Part shown: positions 11,389-22,749 of the stretch, in pieces
How the letters are laid out: each line of letters starts with the position of its first letter
Position numbering within the stretch: the stretch's first letter is position 1
From: Actinostola sp. cb2023
Lineage: Eukaryota > Cnidaria > Anthozoa > Actiniaria > Actinostolidae
Direction of reading: 5' to 3'
DNA length: 64,000 bases
Assembly: GCA_033675265.1 (NCBI GenBank)
Contig: JAUJYZ010000398.1
Span: 59,778-123,777, forward strand
Made by a program: the position numbers and the translations under genes
The notes under the pieces: model-generated
The model's database searches: none
Told to the model about the DNA's origin: nothing
Seen by the model: the letters and a program-made list of their open reading frames with translations, nothing else

Positions 11389-11574
11389 TCAGATTCTATC
11401 GAAAAGCCGATCTGAGAGATTTGCGGTCTTCGGCGCTGGAGTCGCTTGTGACAGTTGTGTATTCCCAGTTTCCTTGAACCATGCAGAAGCTACTCGCTTT
11501 ACCGATTCCGCATCAGGCTTACTTTGAGGTGGGCTACTCTGTTCTTTACTTGTATAATCGCTATCTTCGCTCAA
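11389..11574 (-). CDS. possible short exon or small Ser/Lys-rich protein, unrecognised
   Basis: From an ATG at 11574 the frame reads MSEDSDYTSKEQSSPPQSKP and continues to LFDRI and a stop, 61 residues. The same frame stays open a further ~35 codons upstream without an ATG (RFPDKTEKRAFHSNL). Composition is hydrophilic and protein-like, but no domain is recognised and no firm splice sites were found. It could be a terminal exon of a minus-strand gene or chance. Confidence 0.22.
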   Translation of the reverse strand: MSEDSDYTSKEQSSPPQSKPDAESVKRVASAWFKETGNTQLSQATPAPKTANLSDRLFDRI

Positions 11575-11879
11575 ATTTGAACTCGAAAGGTTTGAATGAA
11601 AAGCTCGCTTCTCTGTCTTGTCTGGAAACCCTTGCCTGCCTGTCTTGTGCGACTGACTTAGTGAGTTGTGATTGGTTAACTGCTACAACTAATTAACTAT
11701 ATGTTGCATTATCAGACAAATGCGACCCCCCGCCTCCCGACCAATTAATTTTCAAATTTATGTGAAAATTACTTCTTAAGCTTGAATTAAACATAAAATG
11801 TCGAGATTCTTTTCGTCTAGTCATACCACCATACCACCGGCAAATGGTGTAATAATAATATTAATAATACCGAAAATGC

Positions 11880-12225
11880 TCGATTAAGCGCCCTGCTTCC
11901 AATGAGCACCCCGCCTCTTTCCAATAAGCGCCCCCTCCCCCTAAAAGCAAATGCAGAAACTACTCTCTTGTATTACCAGTAGTAAAATAAAACTTGCGTT
12001 TACCAAGTACCGCACGGTACATGTTTGCTATTTTTATTCGCTGTATATGTATGTTACAGTACCGTATACCGGCAATAAAGAAAACATTGAGTTCAACATC
12101 TGAGAAAAGAAATAAGCGCCCTGCTTCCAATAAGCGCCCCCCTCGAATAAGCGCCTCCCCCTAGAGGTCTAAAAAAAAATCAGCGCCTTGCTTCCAATAA
12201 ACGCCCCCCTCGAAAATATCTTCAC
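11880..12225. repeat. degenerate AATAAGCGCCC repeat cluster
   Basis: At least six imperfect copies of a ~20-28-bp motif (GCGCCCTGCTTCCAATAAGC, then GCCCCCCTCG) lie in two patches, about 11880-11945 and 12113-12215, separated by ordinary sequence. The patches are C-rich in AT-rich surroundings. No open frame of interest crosses them. Confidence 0.65.
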
Positions 12226-12571
12226 AGGCAATAAAGGAATGATTGAAAAAGACACAGACGACTTTATAGAGGATTTCATTTTAACTTTATTATTTTATTG
12301 ATTTTATTGCAAGAGACCATAATCTAAAAGCTGTTAGTATTAATTATTTTATTTTTTTTATTTATTTATTTTTTCTGTCCTTTTTGTAATGCAATTTTGA
12401 TGTAGCATATTTCAAATAAAAATGTTTAAAAAAAAGTGGAACTGAACAACTTTGGAAAAGTGATTAAAGTTTGTAGTACGTTTTGTATAAATATCTATCC
12501 TAATATCTATCCTAATATCTATCCTAATCTAAACCTAAATACTAATATATACATATACATAATATTGATAA

Positions 12572-12693
12572 ACAGGTAGCCCAAGCTGTGTATCAGTACA
12601 TTTTTATAAGAGAATGTATATGGATAATGTCAATAAAACAAGAGAATATGATATCATATTCTAATGTACTGATACACAGCTTGGGCTACCTGT
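12572..12693. mobile_element. short MITE with ACAGGTAGCCC termini (copy 1)
   Basis: The left arm ACAGGTAGCCCAAGCTGTG plus TATCAGTACATT is mirrored on the right, about 31-bp arms in a 122-bp element. It shares its outer 12-14 bp with the element at 53363-53702 and with a single end near 22104. No target duplication is obvious. Confidence 0.75.
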
Positions 12694-12975
12694 GCCTGCA
12701 CAGTCTCGAAGACTCACTGACCCAGCACATTCAGTTGTCAGTCATATCTCGAGGAAGCGACGACAAAAAAGAAAAAAATGTGTGTGTAAATATACAATAT
12801 ACTACAAGCTACAAGTGACTAGCTACTAAGATATATCAGCATGTGTTGTAGATCAATAAAAGAAGTTTGTTCCATTTTTTGTAATGGTATAAGAGTTTAT
12901 CTTTGTTTGTAGCGAATAAAGAAACTGAGGGAATCAATTTGTTTAAACTGCATTTATGGCAAGTTTGTCAAGTTC

Positions 12976-15900
12976 TCAACGAAGTTCGTCGGGGATTAAA
13001 TCTTGAATAGTGTCCTGTGGAATAAATTGTTGTAGTTTGAATTTATAATATCAATTGTGTTTATTTATTCATTCTATTACAGCTATGAATGCTCTATTCT
13101 ATTATAATAGTGTCCTGTGGAATAAATTGCAGTATAGTCAATGAATTTATAATATCAATTGTGTTTATTTATTCATTCTATTACAGCTATGAATGCTCTA
13201 TTCTATTATAATAGTGTCCTGTGGAATAAATTGTTGTAGTTTGAATTTATAATATCAATTGTGTTGATTTATTTATTCTATTGCAGCTAGAGTGATGGAA
13301 CTTAACCCGTGAAACAGATATTAACCAGGTAGATATTACTAGACACTAATTCCATTGTTTTCTTTTGTTTTGATCTATTTAATAGTCACTAACTATTAGA
13401 TTTTGTTTCACGGGTTAAGTGCCATTACTCTATATGAATGCTCTATTCTATTATTATAATAAGGTACACCATATACAGTCAATGTCATTAACGTTGTCCA
13501 GCTAAAAAGAGATTAACACTACAGTAAATGTCACGTGTCTCATTCTATATTCGTTTTGCGCGCGTGGAATTTTAACTTCAAAAGCATAAATCACCTCTGC
13601 CTGTGAAAACGGGCATTGTTAACATTCTGTTTTCACACTGAGGTGATGTTTGCCTTTTGAAATTATTAAAATTTCCACGCGTGCAAAACGAATATAGAAT
13701 GAGACACGTGATATTTACTGTAGTGTTAATCTCTTTTTAGCTGGACAACGTTAATGACATTGACTGTATAATAAATAAACTTACATTTCCAGATGTTTCC
13801 TGACCCAAAGGCCTCCATGTAGGTATGGTCGCAGGATAACTAATTGGCTCCTAAAACAGCAAATAGATGATGCAGAATTAGAGTGCAATTTAGAAAAGCT
13901 TGAAAAATAAATAACTAATTAGTACTAGCTAATTAACAATTAGTCACCAAAGGCGACGTGAATATCGGTGAATAATAACCGAGACGAAGTCAAGGTTATT
14001 ATCACTGCTATTCACTGAGCCTGAGGTGACTAATTGTTTTAGTAGAATTACACAGGTGAATATTTGAAAAAATAAACATAAATAAGCATTTTAAAGAAAA
14101 TAAATTTTCATTTCATATTTCAAAAGCTGGCAGCCATTTTGTCAAAATACTGTAGGTAACTATCGAGAAATAGTCCGCGAAGTTCTCGACCAATCAGCGC
14201 GCTTGATTTTCTATAATCACCTGTGTAATTCTACTAATACTTCATTAGAATGCAAACAATATATCCATGAAAAAGTACTAACTAGATAGTACAAAATAGC
14301 GGAGGTTTCTTGGTGTTGCAGAACACCAGATGACGTTAGACAAAGGACGCGTACGAGAAGAATGAACTTCAACCAAAACAATACCCCGCATACAAAGAAA
14401 CCTAAAGGTGCGGTAATACGAGCAACAAAATCGTGCAACTTGTCGCGCAACATTTTCAGATTGTTGCGTTGCAAGTTGCAGAGCAATGTTTCTCGTATTA
14501 CCATCGTTCGTGCAACTTGTCGCGCAACAAATTAAATTTTCGGTCATTTGTTGCAGGTTGCAAAACTTTGTTGCATGAAGTAGAAAGAACTTCTACTTTG
14601 CGCAACAAAGTTTTGCAACCTGCAACACGAAAATGTGTTGCGCGACAAGTTGAACGAACGGTGGTAATACGAGAAACATTGCTCTGCAACTTGCAACGCA
14701 ACAATGTTGCGCGACAAGTTGCACGATTTTGTTGCCCGTATTACCGCACCTTAAGCAAGAATACAATGCAGACTGCAACACCAAGAAACACCTAAAATTT
14801 AATAACACTAATTAAACAATGGAAAACAAAGAATTTTGAACTATTTAGTACTATTTAGTAAGTTGTTTCATGGTTTTAGTGTTTGCACTCTATCAGCGCG
14901 CGCTCTGATTGGTTCGCTACTACTAGGCTAGGCTCTTATAACCCATCGATAAATTTTCGCGCGCGCCCATGGTTAAAACAGGTCACGTAGTACAATTTCA
15001 CTGGACGGATGTCAGGTTTGAGATGATATCCCCCACTTAGTTGGAGAAAAATGAAATTATCTGACTGTAATGCATTTTTAATAGGCAAATTAGCTTGTAT
15101 AACATACATGTGGTGTACTTGTTCCTTTTGGGGGATTTTAACGTCGATACGACAGGTATTTGAGGTATTTTTATAATTTTTCGATCCTTGAACTACGAAC
15201 AAACGTCAAAATCGGCGCCCAAAAAGTCACTCAAATAAAACCCAAAATATCAAGAAAATCACTCAAAAAGCTTCAAAAACTATCAATTACACATGAAAAG
15301 ATCACAAACGGAACGGATATTTGAACTCGATGAAACTTGTTTTCTTCATCCGTCATTTTGTTTCGGTTTCTTCCGGACAACGTAAAAAATTTATCGAAGG
15401 GTTATAAAATAAATAAACCCCTTTCTGGCTTACACGCCTGGTTTTGTTGTACGTTGTACGCATGACGGAAATGATTTGTACGAAAAGCGGAAATAAAAAT
15501 TACTTTTACCGAAAACATAATACAATCCAGTGGTTGCATGTCTATATAATAAAACAATTATTCCACTCAATCTCGTCGAACATGGCTGAGGAGCCTCGTT
15601 GGCTATCAGCTCATGTACGACTCGATTTCGTGTTAATTATATGTTATATATTCCACCGCCGATGGACGAGCTTTATGCGAAAGACTGCATGTATGTTGCA
15701 ATTGTGTTGATTTTTTAAGTAAAAGCATTCGACCTACATTTTCATTTTGTTCCTGAGGAATATTAACCATGCGCATCCTCATGAAGAGCATGTTTTGACC
15801 AACAACTGGTGGATGCTACATAGGAAGTGGAGAAGTACATAAACTACAATTAATTGTCAACTGAAATATCAAAATAATGTTCTTGAAGATATGTAATAAA

Positions 15901-16275
15901 TTAACCTACGTTAGCACGTTCTGGCACCTCACGGGGACTACTACGTGGACCTCCTGGCAAATCCTACAGAAAGAAAAAGGAACAACACTGATTAAGGTCA
16001 AGAGAACCACACTCTTTCTATGTTTAGTTGTCATGACTCCACTGGTAACTCATATCACTGATAAATATATTAACTAAAGGACAAGAGAACCACACTCATT
16101 CTATGTTTAGTTGCCATGACTCGACTGGTAACTCATAGGCACTGATATAAGTATTGCTGAAAACTGAACTATATGTTAAATAAGAAGAATCTGAATAGCT
16201 TACATTCTCACAGGGTTTCTTTGGTGGTAGACGCCTCAATGGCAAGTTTTCACCATGTTGTCCCGACTGTCCGGC
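12976..16275 (-). CDS. unrecognised gene of phase-0 micro-exons, 3' part
   Basis: Four minus-strand exons fit together: 16275-16204 (72 nt, AGQSGQHGENLPLRRLPPKK then PCEN), 15963-15910 (54 nt, DLPGGPRSSPREVPERAN), 13850-13785 (66 nt, EPISYPATIPTWRPLGQE then TSGN) and 13014-12976 (39 nt, DTIQDLIPDELR, stop TGA). All boundaries are phase 0. Each internal exon ends in AAT or AAC followed by GTAAGC, GTAGGT or GTAAGT, and each acceptor has a pyrimidine tract ending in TAG or CAG. The first exon is open only in this frame. The product is Pro/Arg-rich with no known domain. A start is not fixed: an ATG at 17255 (MANTIVGRGTLQWMFHADPP) is a candidate first exon, but its evident donor is phase 1, so another exon would be needed. 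Several MITEs sit in the introns. Confidence 0.5.
13007..13287. repeat. 100-104-bp tandem repeat, 2.8 copies, carrying a splice acceptor
   Basis: Copies start at 13007, 13107 and 13211 with ATAGTGTCCTGTGG. The unit includes TGTTTATTTATTCATTC and TTACAGCTATGAATGCTC. Read on the minus strand, every copy holds the CCACAG acceptor and the first eight bases of the terminal exon of the micro-exon gene. The third copy is interrupted by a MITE. Confidence 0.85.
13288..13432. mobile_element. MITE, AGAGTG/CCGTGAAA family, in a tandem-repeat copy
   Basis: The left end AGAGTGATGGAACTTAACCC (then GTGAAACA) is mirrored by TGTTTCACGGGTTAAGTGCC (then ATTACTCT). It splits the third 100-bp repeat copy at CAGC-TA, and the sequence resumes TATGAATGCTC after the element. 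The two intact repeat copies are the empty site, giving a TA target duplication as in Tc1/mariner-type elements. Confidence 0.85.
13474..13768. mobile_element. MITE with TACAGTCAATGTCATTAACG termini
   Basis: The ~295-bp palindromic element has arms of about 110 bp (TACAGTCAATGTCATTAACG, then AAAAAGAGATTAACACTACA, ACACGTGA-type and GCGCGTGG-type motifs). The centre contains TGTGAAAACGGGCATTG. It lies in the last intron of the micro-exon gene. A deleted second copy flanks the MITE at 37313. Confidence 0.85.
14041..14235. repeat. inverted-repeat pair, AGTAGAATTACACAGGTGA
   Basis: AGTAGAATTACACAGGTGA at 14041-14059 is mirrored exactly at 14217-14235. The ~195-bp unit fits a MITE or one half of a larger element whose first part (GTCACC... 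GGTGAC at 13940-14030) is itself roughly palindromic. Confidence 0.55.
14301..14804. mobile_element. nested element with GGTTTCTTGGTGTTGCA arms
   Basis: GGTTTCTTGGTGTTGCAG near 14305 is mirrored by CTGCAACACCAAGAAAC near 14773-14790. It sits inside the split MITE and itself contains the palindrome 14406-14751. The exact ends are uncertain by several bases. Confidence 0.6.
14406..14751. mobile_element. near-perfect palindromic element, AGGTGCGGTAATACG ends, TAA target site
   Basis: The two ~170-bp arms are almost exact inverses and are built from repeated TTGTCGCGCAACA and GTTGCAACTTG-like motifs, with a central ~25-bp loop near TAGAAAGAACTTCTACTTTG. TAA at 14403-14405 and 14752-14754 fits the 3-bp target duplication of PIF/Harbinger-type elements. 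Frames across it translate as Cys/Gln/Leu palindromes and are not genes. Confidence 0.8.
14893..15909. other. intronic or intergenic, no exon supported
   Basis: This lies between the micro-exons at 15963-15910 and 13850-13785. Short frames on either strand lack splice support or homology. AT-rich with scattered CpG (for example ACATCCG- and CGCGCGC-containing stretches near 14957). Confidence 0.4.
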
Positions 16276-16639
16276 CTAATCATAAAAAAGACAAACACCA
16301 TTAGCTCAGTTTTATAGCCCTCTTTCCTATATATTTAGACAACAAACTTCCGTTGCGAGCACAAATTGTTTTGACCCGTTATAGAAATGTTCTTGAATTG
16401 CTTGTATGAGTAATAAAGTGTGGCATGTATGCCTTCGTTAATGGTGAAGGCATGAAACGAAATATGATAATGAATTAAGTATATAAATTCCTGGAATGTC
16501 ATCAACATGTGCATCACTTTGTTGATGAAGAAACATCAACAAAATTGAACAATATTTGCATCAATATAGTACATTTTCTAGACTATAAGAAAACCATATC
16601 CATGTATTGATACATTCGAAATCTCTTGATAAAGGACTG

Positions 16640-16785
16640 TAGAGTGCAAACAATATATCCATGAAAAAGTACTGACTAAATAGTACAAAATAGCACTAAT
16701 TAAACAATGGAAAACAAAGGATTTTGTACTTTTAGTACTATTTAGTTACTAAGTTGTTTCATGGTTTTAGTGTTTGCACTCTAAT
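16640..16785. mobile_element. intact 146-bp MITE, TAGAGTGCAAAC ends
   Basis: TAGAGTGCAAACAATATATC at the left is mirrored by GTTTGCACTCTA at the right, with ATCCATGAAAAAGTAC/ GTTTCATGGTTTTAGTG inner arms and internal AAATAGTAC/GTACTATTT inverted motifs. It is the uninterrupted reference copy for the split element at 14246-14892. Confidence 0.85.
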
Positions 16786-17255
16786 ATCCCACAAACTGTC
16801 AACCACAGGACTTTGAAAATAACCTTCAAAGCTTGTACTGAATATAGCATGCAAGAAAACTCTAAAAAGTAACTCAAATTGTCTTTTACAATTAGCAACT
16901 TCAATTCTCTCGAAACCAAGTGTCAACGTACATTTTCACAGTGATATAAATGGAGATATTTATCAGTTAAGGTTATATGTTAGGTATGTGTATTAAAAAA
17001 TGTGGTTAGGTTAGTTTTAAAGGATTTCATAAGGAAGTAACAATGTCCTAGCTAATACATCATACTGCAAAACTTAAACTAGTGAAAAATACACCATTGT
17101 ATCATTTTGTATCCTCGATCAGCGGTACTTAGTAGTGCTAGCTAGCTGTAATACAGTGCAATAGCTTTACTCAGTGATTGACTACTAGTATAAACAGGAG
17201 GATCTGCATGAAACATCCACTGAAGTGTACCTCTTCCGACTATAGTATTAGCCAT

Positions 17256-18895
17256 GGTATGATTTTCAACTCTAGGTTTGCATTTTTATAGCCCCTCATC
17301 ATATAGTACGACTGACGTTAGCAACATGTTGCTATATAATTTGGTCAATGTTTAGCGTGGCATTTTGTCCTATCGTCTTCGGATGTAAATTGCACATAGC
17401 TTTTGTGTTTTATTCTGCATGCCGACATACTGTAGTTTTATTTTTTTACAAGAAACACAAGCATATAGAGAGTTTAAGCATCGCGTTTACGCGGAACGCC
17501 AAACGTCAGATTGACTTTTGAGTTTCGCTTTAAGCTAAAACGTCAAATAAACGTGACAACCCCCCAAATGAATACTTAAATGACCCAATGAGACGGATGC
17601 CGGTCTGACCACAGAGCAAAGCACATGCAGATCGAAATATTGCTCGTTTTTATTGAGAGAGGAAAAGCGGAGTACCCGAAGAAAAATGTGAAATACATAT
17701 GTCTAGTTGGGTTCTCAATATATTCCCCTTAATATTCACCCTGCGTTGAAGTGTTGTCACTTGCCGGTTTTTATCGTTACTTCGATCGATCATACAACAA
17801 AAACAGACTTAAAATCACTACCAAACATACTTACATGTACGCATACTTCGAGTTGAGACATGTATGCAAAGTTTTTGTCCCGTAAATTAGTGGTATATAT
17901 GGCCAAAAAAATTATTTTGGAGATCGATTCTTTATGAAGTAGTAAAAGACCTTATCAGGAGCCCATTACTAGGAGCCTTCCTCTCCTATAATAGGTCGGT
18001 AAGACATCATTTGCATACTGAATTGAGCTAAACATCCACGCGATGAAACCAATCATGTCGCGTCTTACACAATAGAAATTTGACGTCAGATTCAACACTG
18101 ATGGCAGCCGAAAGCGTACCGTGTAGTTCTTAGTGAAGAATCTGAATCTAGCTATAGTGAAATTGCATATCAGTTTTGTCGTCTGACTTCAGTACTTCAT
18201 CAAGCGAGGAAGAACAATGATTGAAAACATTCAAAACAAAACAACAAACAACTAACTCCAGGTATTATTATTTATATCAAAACTTCAAGTGCGAGAACTT
18301 CTAAAAACAAAGCTAGTTCAAAGGCCAGTTCAAAACCCGGCCAAAAAAACGAACATCTTCTGCTCTTTCTGAGAGGGAATTCAACGATCTGGTATCATGG
18401 ATAATCTCTTACGAAGATCCTAATTAAACTTGTGCAGGACTAGCAGTGAGGACCAAGAATATTCCAAACCGCCGGTGTGTTTTGCTAATTAGCATTTGTT
18501 GTCTGAAACGCAGCAAAATGAATCACGAACTGAAGTAGGGTTTTGTCGAAAATGTTCTCGACATTGAAACAAAGTTCCCTCTAAAACAGCGAAGTGAGGT
18601 ACAGGGGAGCTTCTTTTTCTGTGGCCTGGATGAATATTTTATCGCATTTTTATTCAGCGGCTGATCTTGGAGTGCCGGTTATCTTGCCTTCTTTGAACTG
18701 AAGTCGTCTTTGGCGAAAGAACTTCGCCATACACTCAGTGATAACCCTCTTGTTTTAGTGTTCTTTGCCGTTCTTTAAGGCACGGTTTGTCGGTTGAAAG
18801 TTTCAGTTGTTTTTCGACAATCTTTCGGTGAACTGAAGGTCTTTAGATTAGCAAAGTACACATTTGTGTTGTTGGTTATGTTTGCGTCGCTATCC
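17256..18895. other. no gene recognised
   Basis: I found no splice-supported exon. A short GC-richer patch at 17470-17570 has GCGTTTACGCG and repeated AACGTCA motifs. Near 18110 an ATG opens a ten-codon frame only. The candidate start exon of the micro-exon gene (ATG at 17255-17253, minus) lies at the edge. Confidence 0.4.
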
Positions 18896-19182
18896 CAGGG
18901 GCGTAGCGTGATTTTTTTCCAATGTACGCACAGAGCTATGAGCGCCGACGGCGTTAGTTTCTAGGGGGTGAGGGGAAAATTTTTTGAAATATACGGTCTC
19001 TGAAATAGCATTTCCTGCCTTCTGAGAGTAGTTTCCAGGAAGTTTACACTGAGTCAGCTGTTAAGATTTGGTCTTTGATTTCCTTTTTTTTAAATATTTG
19101 TATCCTTCTTATAATATTGGTATTTTAAGGATTTTAAATTGTACGCACGTGCGTACGTGCGTATATGCACGCCACGCCCCTG
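18896..19182. mobile_element. hAT-type non-autonomous element, CAGGGGCGTAGCGTG ends, 5-bp duplication
   Basis: CAGGGGCGTAGCGTG at the left is mirrored by CACGCCACGCCCCTG at the right. TATCC flanks both ends (18891-18895 and 19183-19187). The interior includes GTACGCACGTGCGTACGTGC near the right end. The CAGGGG start is hAT-like, and 5-bp duplications have been reported for the hAT5 group. Non-coding. Confidence 0.75.
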
Positions 19183-22100
19183 TATCCACTGAAACTATCA
19201 GTGATGATGAAGGTGATGGTTGCTTCATCAGAGTCGAAATGGCACTGTGAGAACGCTTCATTAGTTACGAAGACTAAATCGTGAATCAAAAACCAACAGA
19301 AGAAAGTTGATAAAACAAGAATAAACATACATGTATGAAGCGATAGCGTGAGTCGCCAAACTAAAAGTCGCCACTAAGCGCTTTGGCAGTATGTCAGTTT
19401 ATTGATACATGTGATACATTCATTGTACACAGTTCGTCTCGTTCTTGTGCAAGGGAAAAATAGACTTGCATTTCCATGGATTAAGAATATCAATATTTTG
19501 GATCAAGTCCTCGCGTCTTCCGTTTGGCCGCCATTTTATTATTCAATTTGAAATTCTTCGGAAATTTGCACGTTAAAAAGGTATCGGACAATCAAATGAA
19601 ACACATTTATAATGACAAATATAATGATTGAAGATTATTTTATTCCGCGCTTGAAAAATTCAGAACGTAATAAAAAAAGGAATCGTACAAATCGTACTTC
19701 AAAACATCATCAAAGCAAGGTCGAAGAATGAAACACATTTCTGAGAAATATAATGATATCTTATCTACCTACATGTATTAGCTTAATATTCATTGAATAA
19801 ATAAACACCGTAGTCTGGCCGTTTCCGAAAATTTTGGTTCTTCACTCTGAATCCTCTGAAATGCTTAGAATTTGCTCCAAATAAGATTTACAAACAATTA
19901 AACTGAGTTCTACTTAAAACTGGCGCTTATTCATGAAGAGTTTGGATATTTTGACGAATGTAACGAATGTAACTGCTGCAAGTCACGCTACTGCCCTTCG
20001 AATAAAACTTTTGCGGCATGAAATAATAATTTTAATCGTGAAATAAGGGTAGAATTTCGTATAAACGTCGTTTAGACAAAATTCGTACATTTTTTCTGTG
20101 AGATGCTGTTATATCCGATCTGATCGACGCTATGCTAATTTTAACTTTTGCGAGAGTTATTTTATACGACCGTCAAAGCTCAAACATTGTTGAAAATCAT
20201 TCCTATTGACTCAAAGATTGTTTTCCATCAGCAACAATCAACTACCCTAGCAAGGCGAAAAAGATACCAAAAAGTACTGAGAACTAACTGTACTATTTTT
20301 AGATATTTTTTTTGCTGTTAAATACGTACTGCCCCTCTTGAATTTTGGGTTATGTACGGCTCTGACTAAAATTATAATATAGCAAAGATATAACGCACGC
20401 TCTGTCGTGTTTTGGTTTTGTGTTTGGACGACAAAAATGTCCGCGATAGATCGAAATTAATGCTAAATTTGGCTTTCCAAAGCATAATAGTTTTATTTCT
20501 CAAAAATGCTACAGAATTCCCAAGCCGCTTGAAACTTTCTAAACTGAAAGAGCAAACATGAAGCTTTTCTCAAAAATGTGTATACCAGATTCCGTTTTCG
20601 TACCACAAACATTGCCTATATTTCAACGTTCCGTTCACCTGTTCACCTGTTCATCTGTTTAAAACCAAATTTGAAAAATAACTACAAAAGTAACAGAAAA
20701 ATACATACTACAGTAGAAAAGACCAAGAAACGTTTATTACGGTTACTGAATGTCGTTGTTGTAGTGCTAGAGGTGAATACATACCGACTGTTCAAAGTTG
20801 CCTTATAATTTAGCGAAATTTTTCAGTCGTCATGCAGGCGGGTTTTTAAAAACTGCAAATTTCTCCTAAAATAAAAATCGCTGGAACTTTTTATTAATTT
20901 TCCCTTAAAGAAGTCATCGAAAGGAATAAAATGGCGAAAGAAAATTAAATTCGATTTTTTTCAGTTGTCGGGCGATTCTCGGTTTAGTTGTCGGGTCGCG
21001 CGAGCTTCAGCTAGATTTGAGTAGAAATTAAATCTGCATGCATGTAACTTTGAGTAAGCCTACCTCTCTCTACCGCATTCCTTTTTGGTTCCATGTAGTT
21101 GCTGTTGAACAGTACTCTACTCTTGTGAGATGCGAACAGTTCATCAATGCCGACTGCATGTCACCGCAATATCTCAATATGGCTAGCTGGCCTCTTCGAC
21201 TTCCCTGTTCGCCTGAACCGTCCGGCGAACATGGGCGAAGGTTGCATGCTTCCAGTCAGACTTTCTCGAAGTCCGTTTTCCCTCTTTTTCCTATACCACT
21301 CGCGACTTCGTCGCTCGCTCATTCTCGCGACTTCGTCGCTCGCTATTCGAATAAAAATAATTATCCCAATAAAAAAATTAAAAAAACTCTGAGAATAAAC
21401 TTGTGGCAAGTCTAACTTCCAGTATGATTAATGCCATCCGTTTCTTTGGGCTTTTCAGTCGACCCCATCACGAGTTTTGAACATTACGTCAAATCCATTG
21501 CCAATAAGAGTACAGACAATGGAAAACCGCTTGCGATTTCTTTTTTTCAATAACAAAGTAAAAAAAAACATCCAAAAGAAAGGATCAGATATCGATTGCG
21601 AGATTACGCTCTGTTATTGTAAAAACGTCATGGGATGCATATTGCTAATTAAAGTGTTCCATTTTTAAACAGTTACCTTTCATCATCTTTTCTCAGTATT
21701 ATTTATTTTGATGATGCCATGTTAGCATCCTATTGGTTGTTATTTCAGTTGATTGTATTTCGCTAGGAAACAACTGTCATGGTTATTAAATATTATTATC
21801 ATGGTTCTAGCTGTTTAATTAAAAGAGTTAGATACTCGACGTAAAGTTTCCTTAGAAACGCCATAAACAGTAACTTGAAAGTCTTACTTGAAAATCTGTT
21901 GTTAAATTACACAACGACTCTCTGGACAGATTGCTTTTGCAGTAAGTTCTCACTTGAATTAATATATTTTGCCACAACCTTCAGTATTTGTTATCACTTT
22001 TCTTAATTATTTACCGTCGTAACTAAGTATTTCGTTGTATTTTATGTAGGTAACTTTTTGGAAACAATACCAGTGTTTGTCTTTTAAAAAAAGGCGCTGT

Positions 22101-22588
22101 TACCACAGGTAGCCCATGCCTAATCATGGCAGCTTTGCCAATCAGTTTTATTGAAAATCCTAAAAACACAATTTCTCTGAGAATTCTGAATAAACTTTAC
22201 TAAAACAAACACAGTGTGTTTTACTATACATTCTGCACATCTGGAGTGAATTTCAGCTCATTTTAATTTAATCATTTTGGGTATTTGTTTTCCCCTTATT
22301 ATATGGCGGTATACTGTATATCAAAGCCTAGCAGAACAAACAATTGTCAATCGCAGTATAAAGAAATATAGGTCGACAAGTGACATTATCAGACTATCTT
22401 GACGTCGCTAAGCATCAGTGCACCGTTGACGTCCCAAACTATCAACAAAGATCCAAAAACAATTCCATTCCAATTCGCATAATTCGATTAGCCGATTATC
22501 TCATGACTTCTTTTTCTGTTACTGTCAAAAGATATCTGGTCGTTTACACGGTTCTTAATACTTTTGAGTAATCTGTTAATATGTTGCC
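19183..22588. other. no gene recognised; one element fragment
   Basis: About 3.4 kb with no splice-supported coding segment. It includes a fragment of the element seen whole at 54746-54952 (20243-20364), a CG-richer patch at 21160-21350 with a repeated CTCGCGACTTCGTCGCTCGC, and a ~55-bp piece at 21486-21535 shared with 36650-36705 (GTCAAATCCATTGCCAATAA). Confidence 0.4.
20243..20364. mobile_element. 5'-truncated copy of the CAGGGCCGTAC element
   Basis: The segment from ACCCTAGCAAGGCGAAAAAG through TTTTGCTGTTAAATACGTAC to GTACGGCTCTG aligns with the interior and right end of the complete element at 54746-54952. The left terminus is missing. Confidence 0.7.
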
Positions 22589-22722
22589 ACGACGAAAGTT
22601 TTCCTTGACAGGTTTTCCTTGACAAGGAAAAATTGGTGATGTTTTTGTCGTCTACACGAGCAAGTCTTCCTTGTCAAGGAAAACTTGTCAAGGAAAATTT
22701 GCTCGTGTAGATTCGGCTTTAG
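22589..22722. repeat. palindromic TTTTCCTTGACAAGGAAAA repeats
   Basis: Alternating direct and inverted copies of TTTTCCTTGACA and TGTCAAGGAAAA, together with ACACGAGCAA near both ends, form an imperfect palindrome. The related CTACACGAGCGAATTTTCC occurs in R1 copies at 22838 and 40328. Confidence 0.65.
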
Positions 22723-22749
22723 CTAGCTGGAAAGATAAAGTTATTATTA

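Larger units (their letters stand above)
14246..14892. mobile_element. MITE with GAGTGCAAAC-type ends, split by a nested insertion
   Basis: The outer pieces 14246-14300 and about 14805-14892 match the two halves of the intact 146-bp element at 16640-16785 (TGCAAACAATATATCCATGA on the left, CATGGTTTTAGTGTTTGCAC on the right). The interruption falls between AAAATAGC and ACTAATTAAAC of the intact copy. Confidence 0.8.

Noticed and set aside
14278..14808. Several overlapping Cys/Gln-rich frames on both strands
   Set aside because: They are mirror translations of the near-perfect palindrome at 14406-14751.
20578..20808. 76-codon plus-strand open frame
   Set aside because: AT-rich, no domain, no splice support, no second copy.
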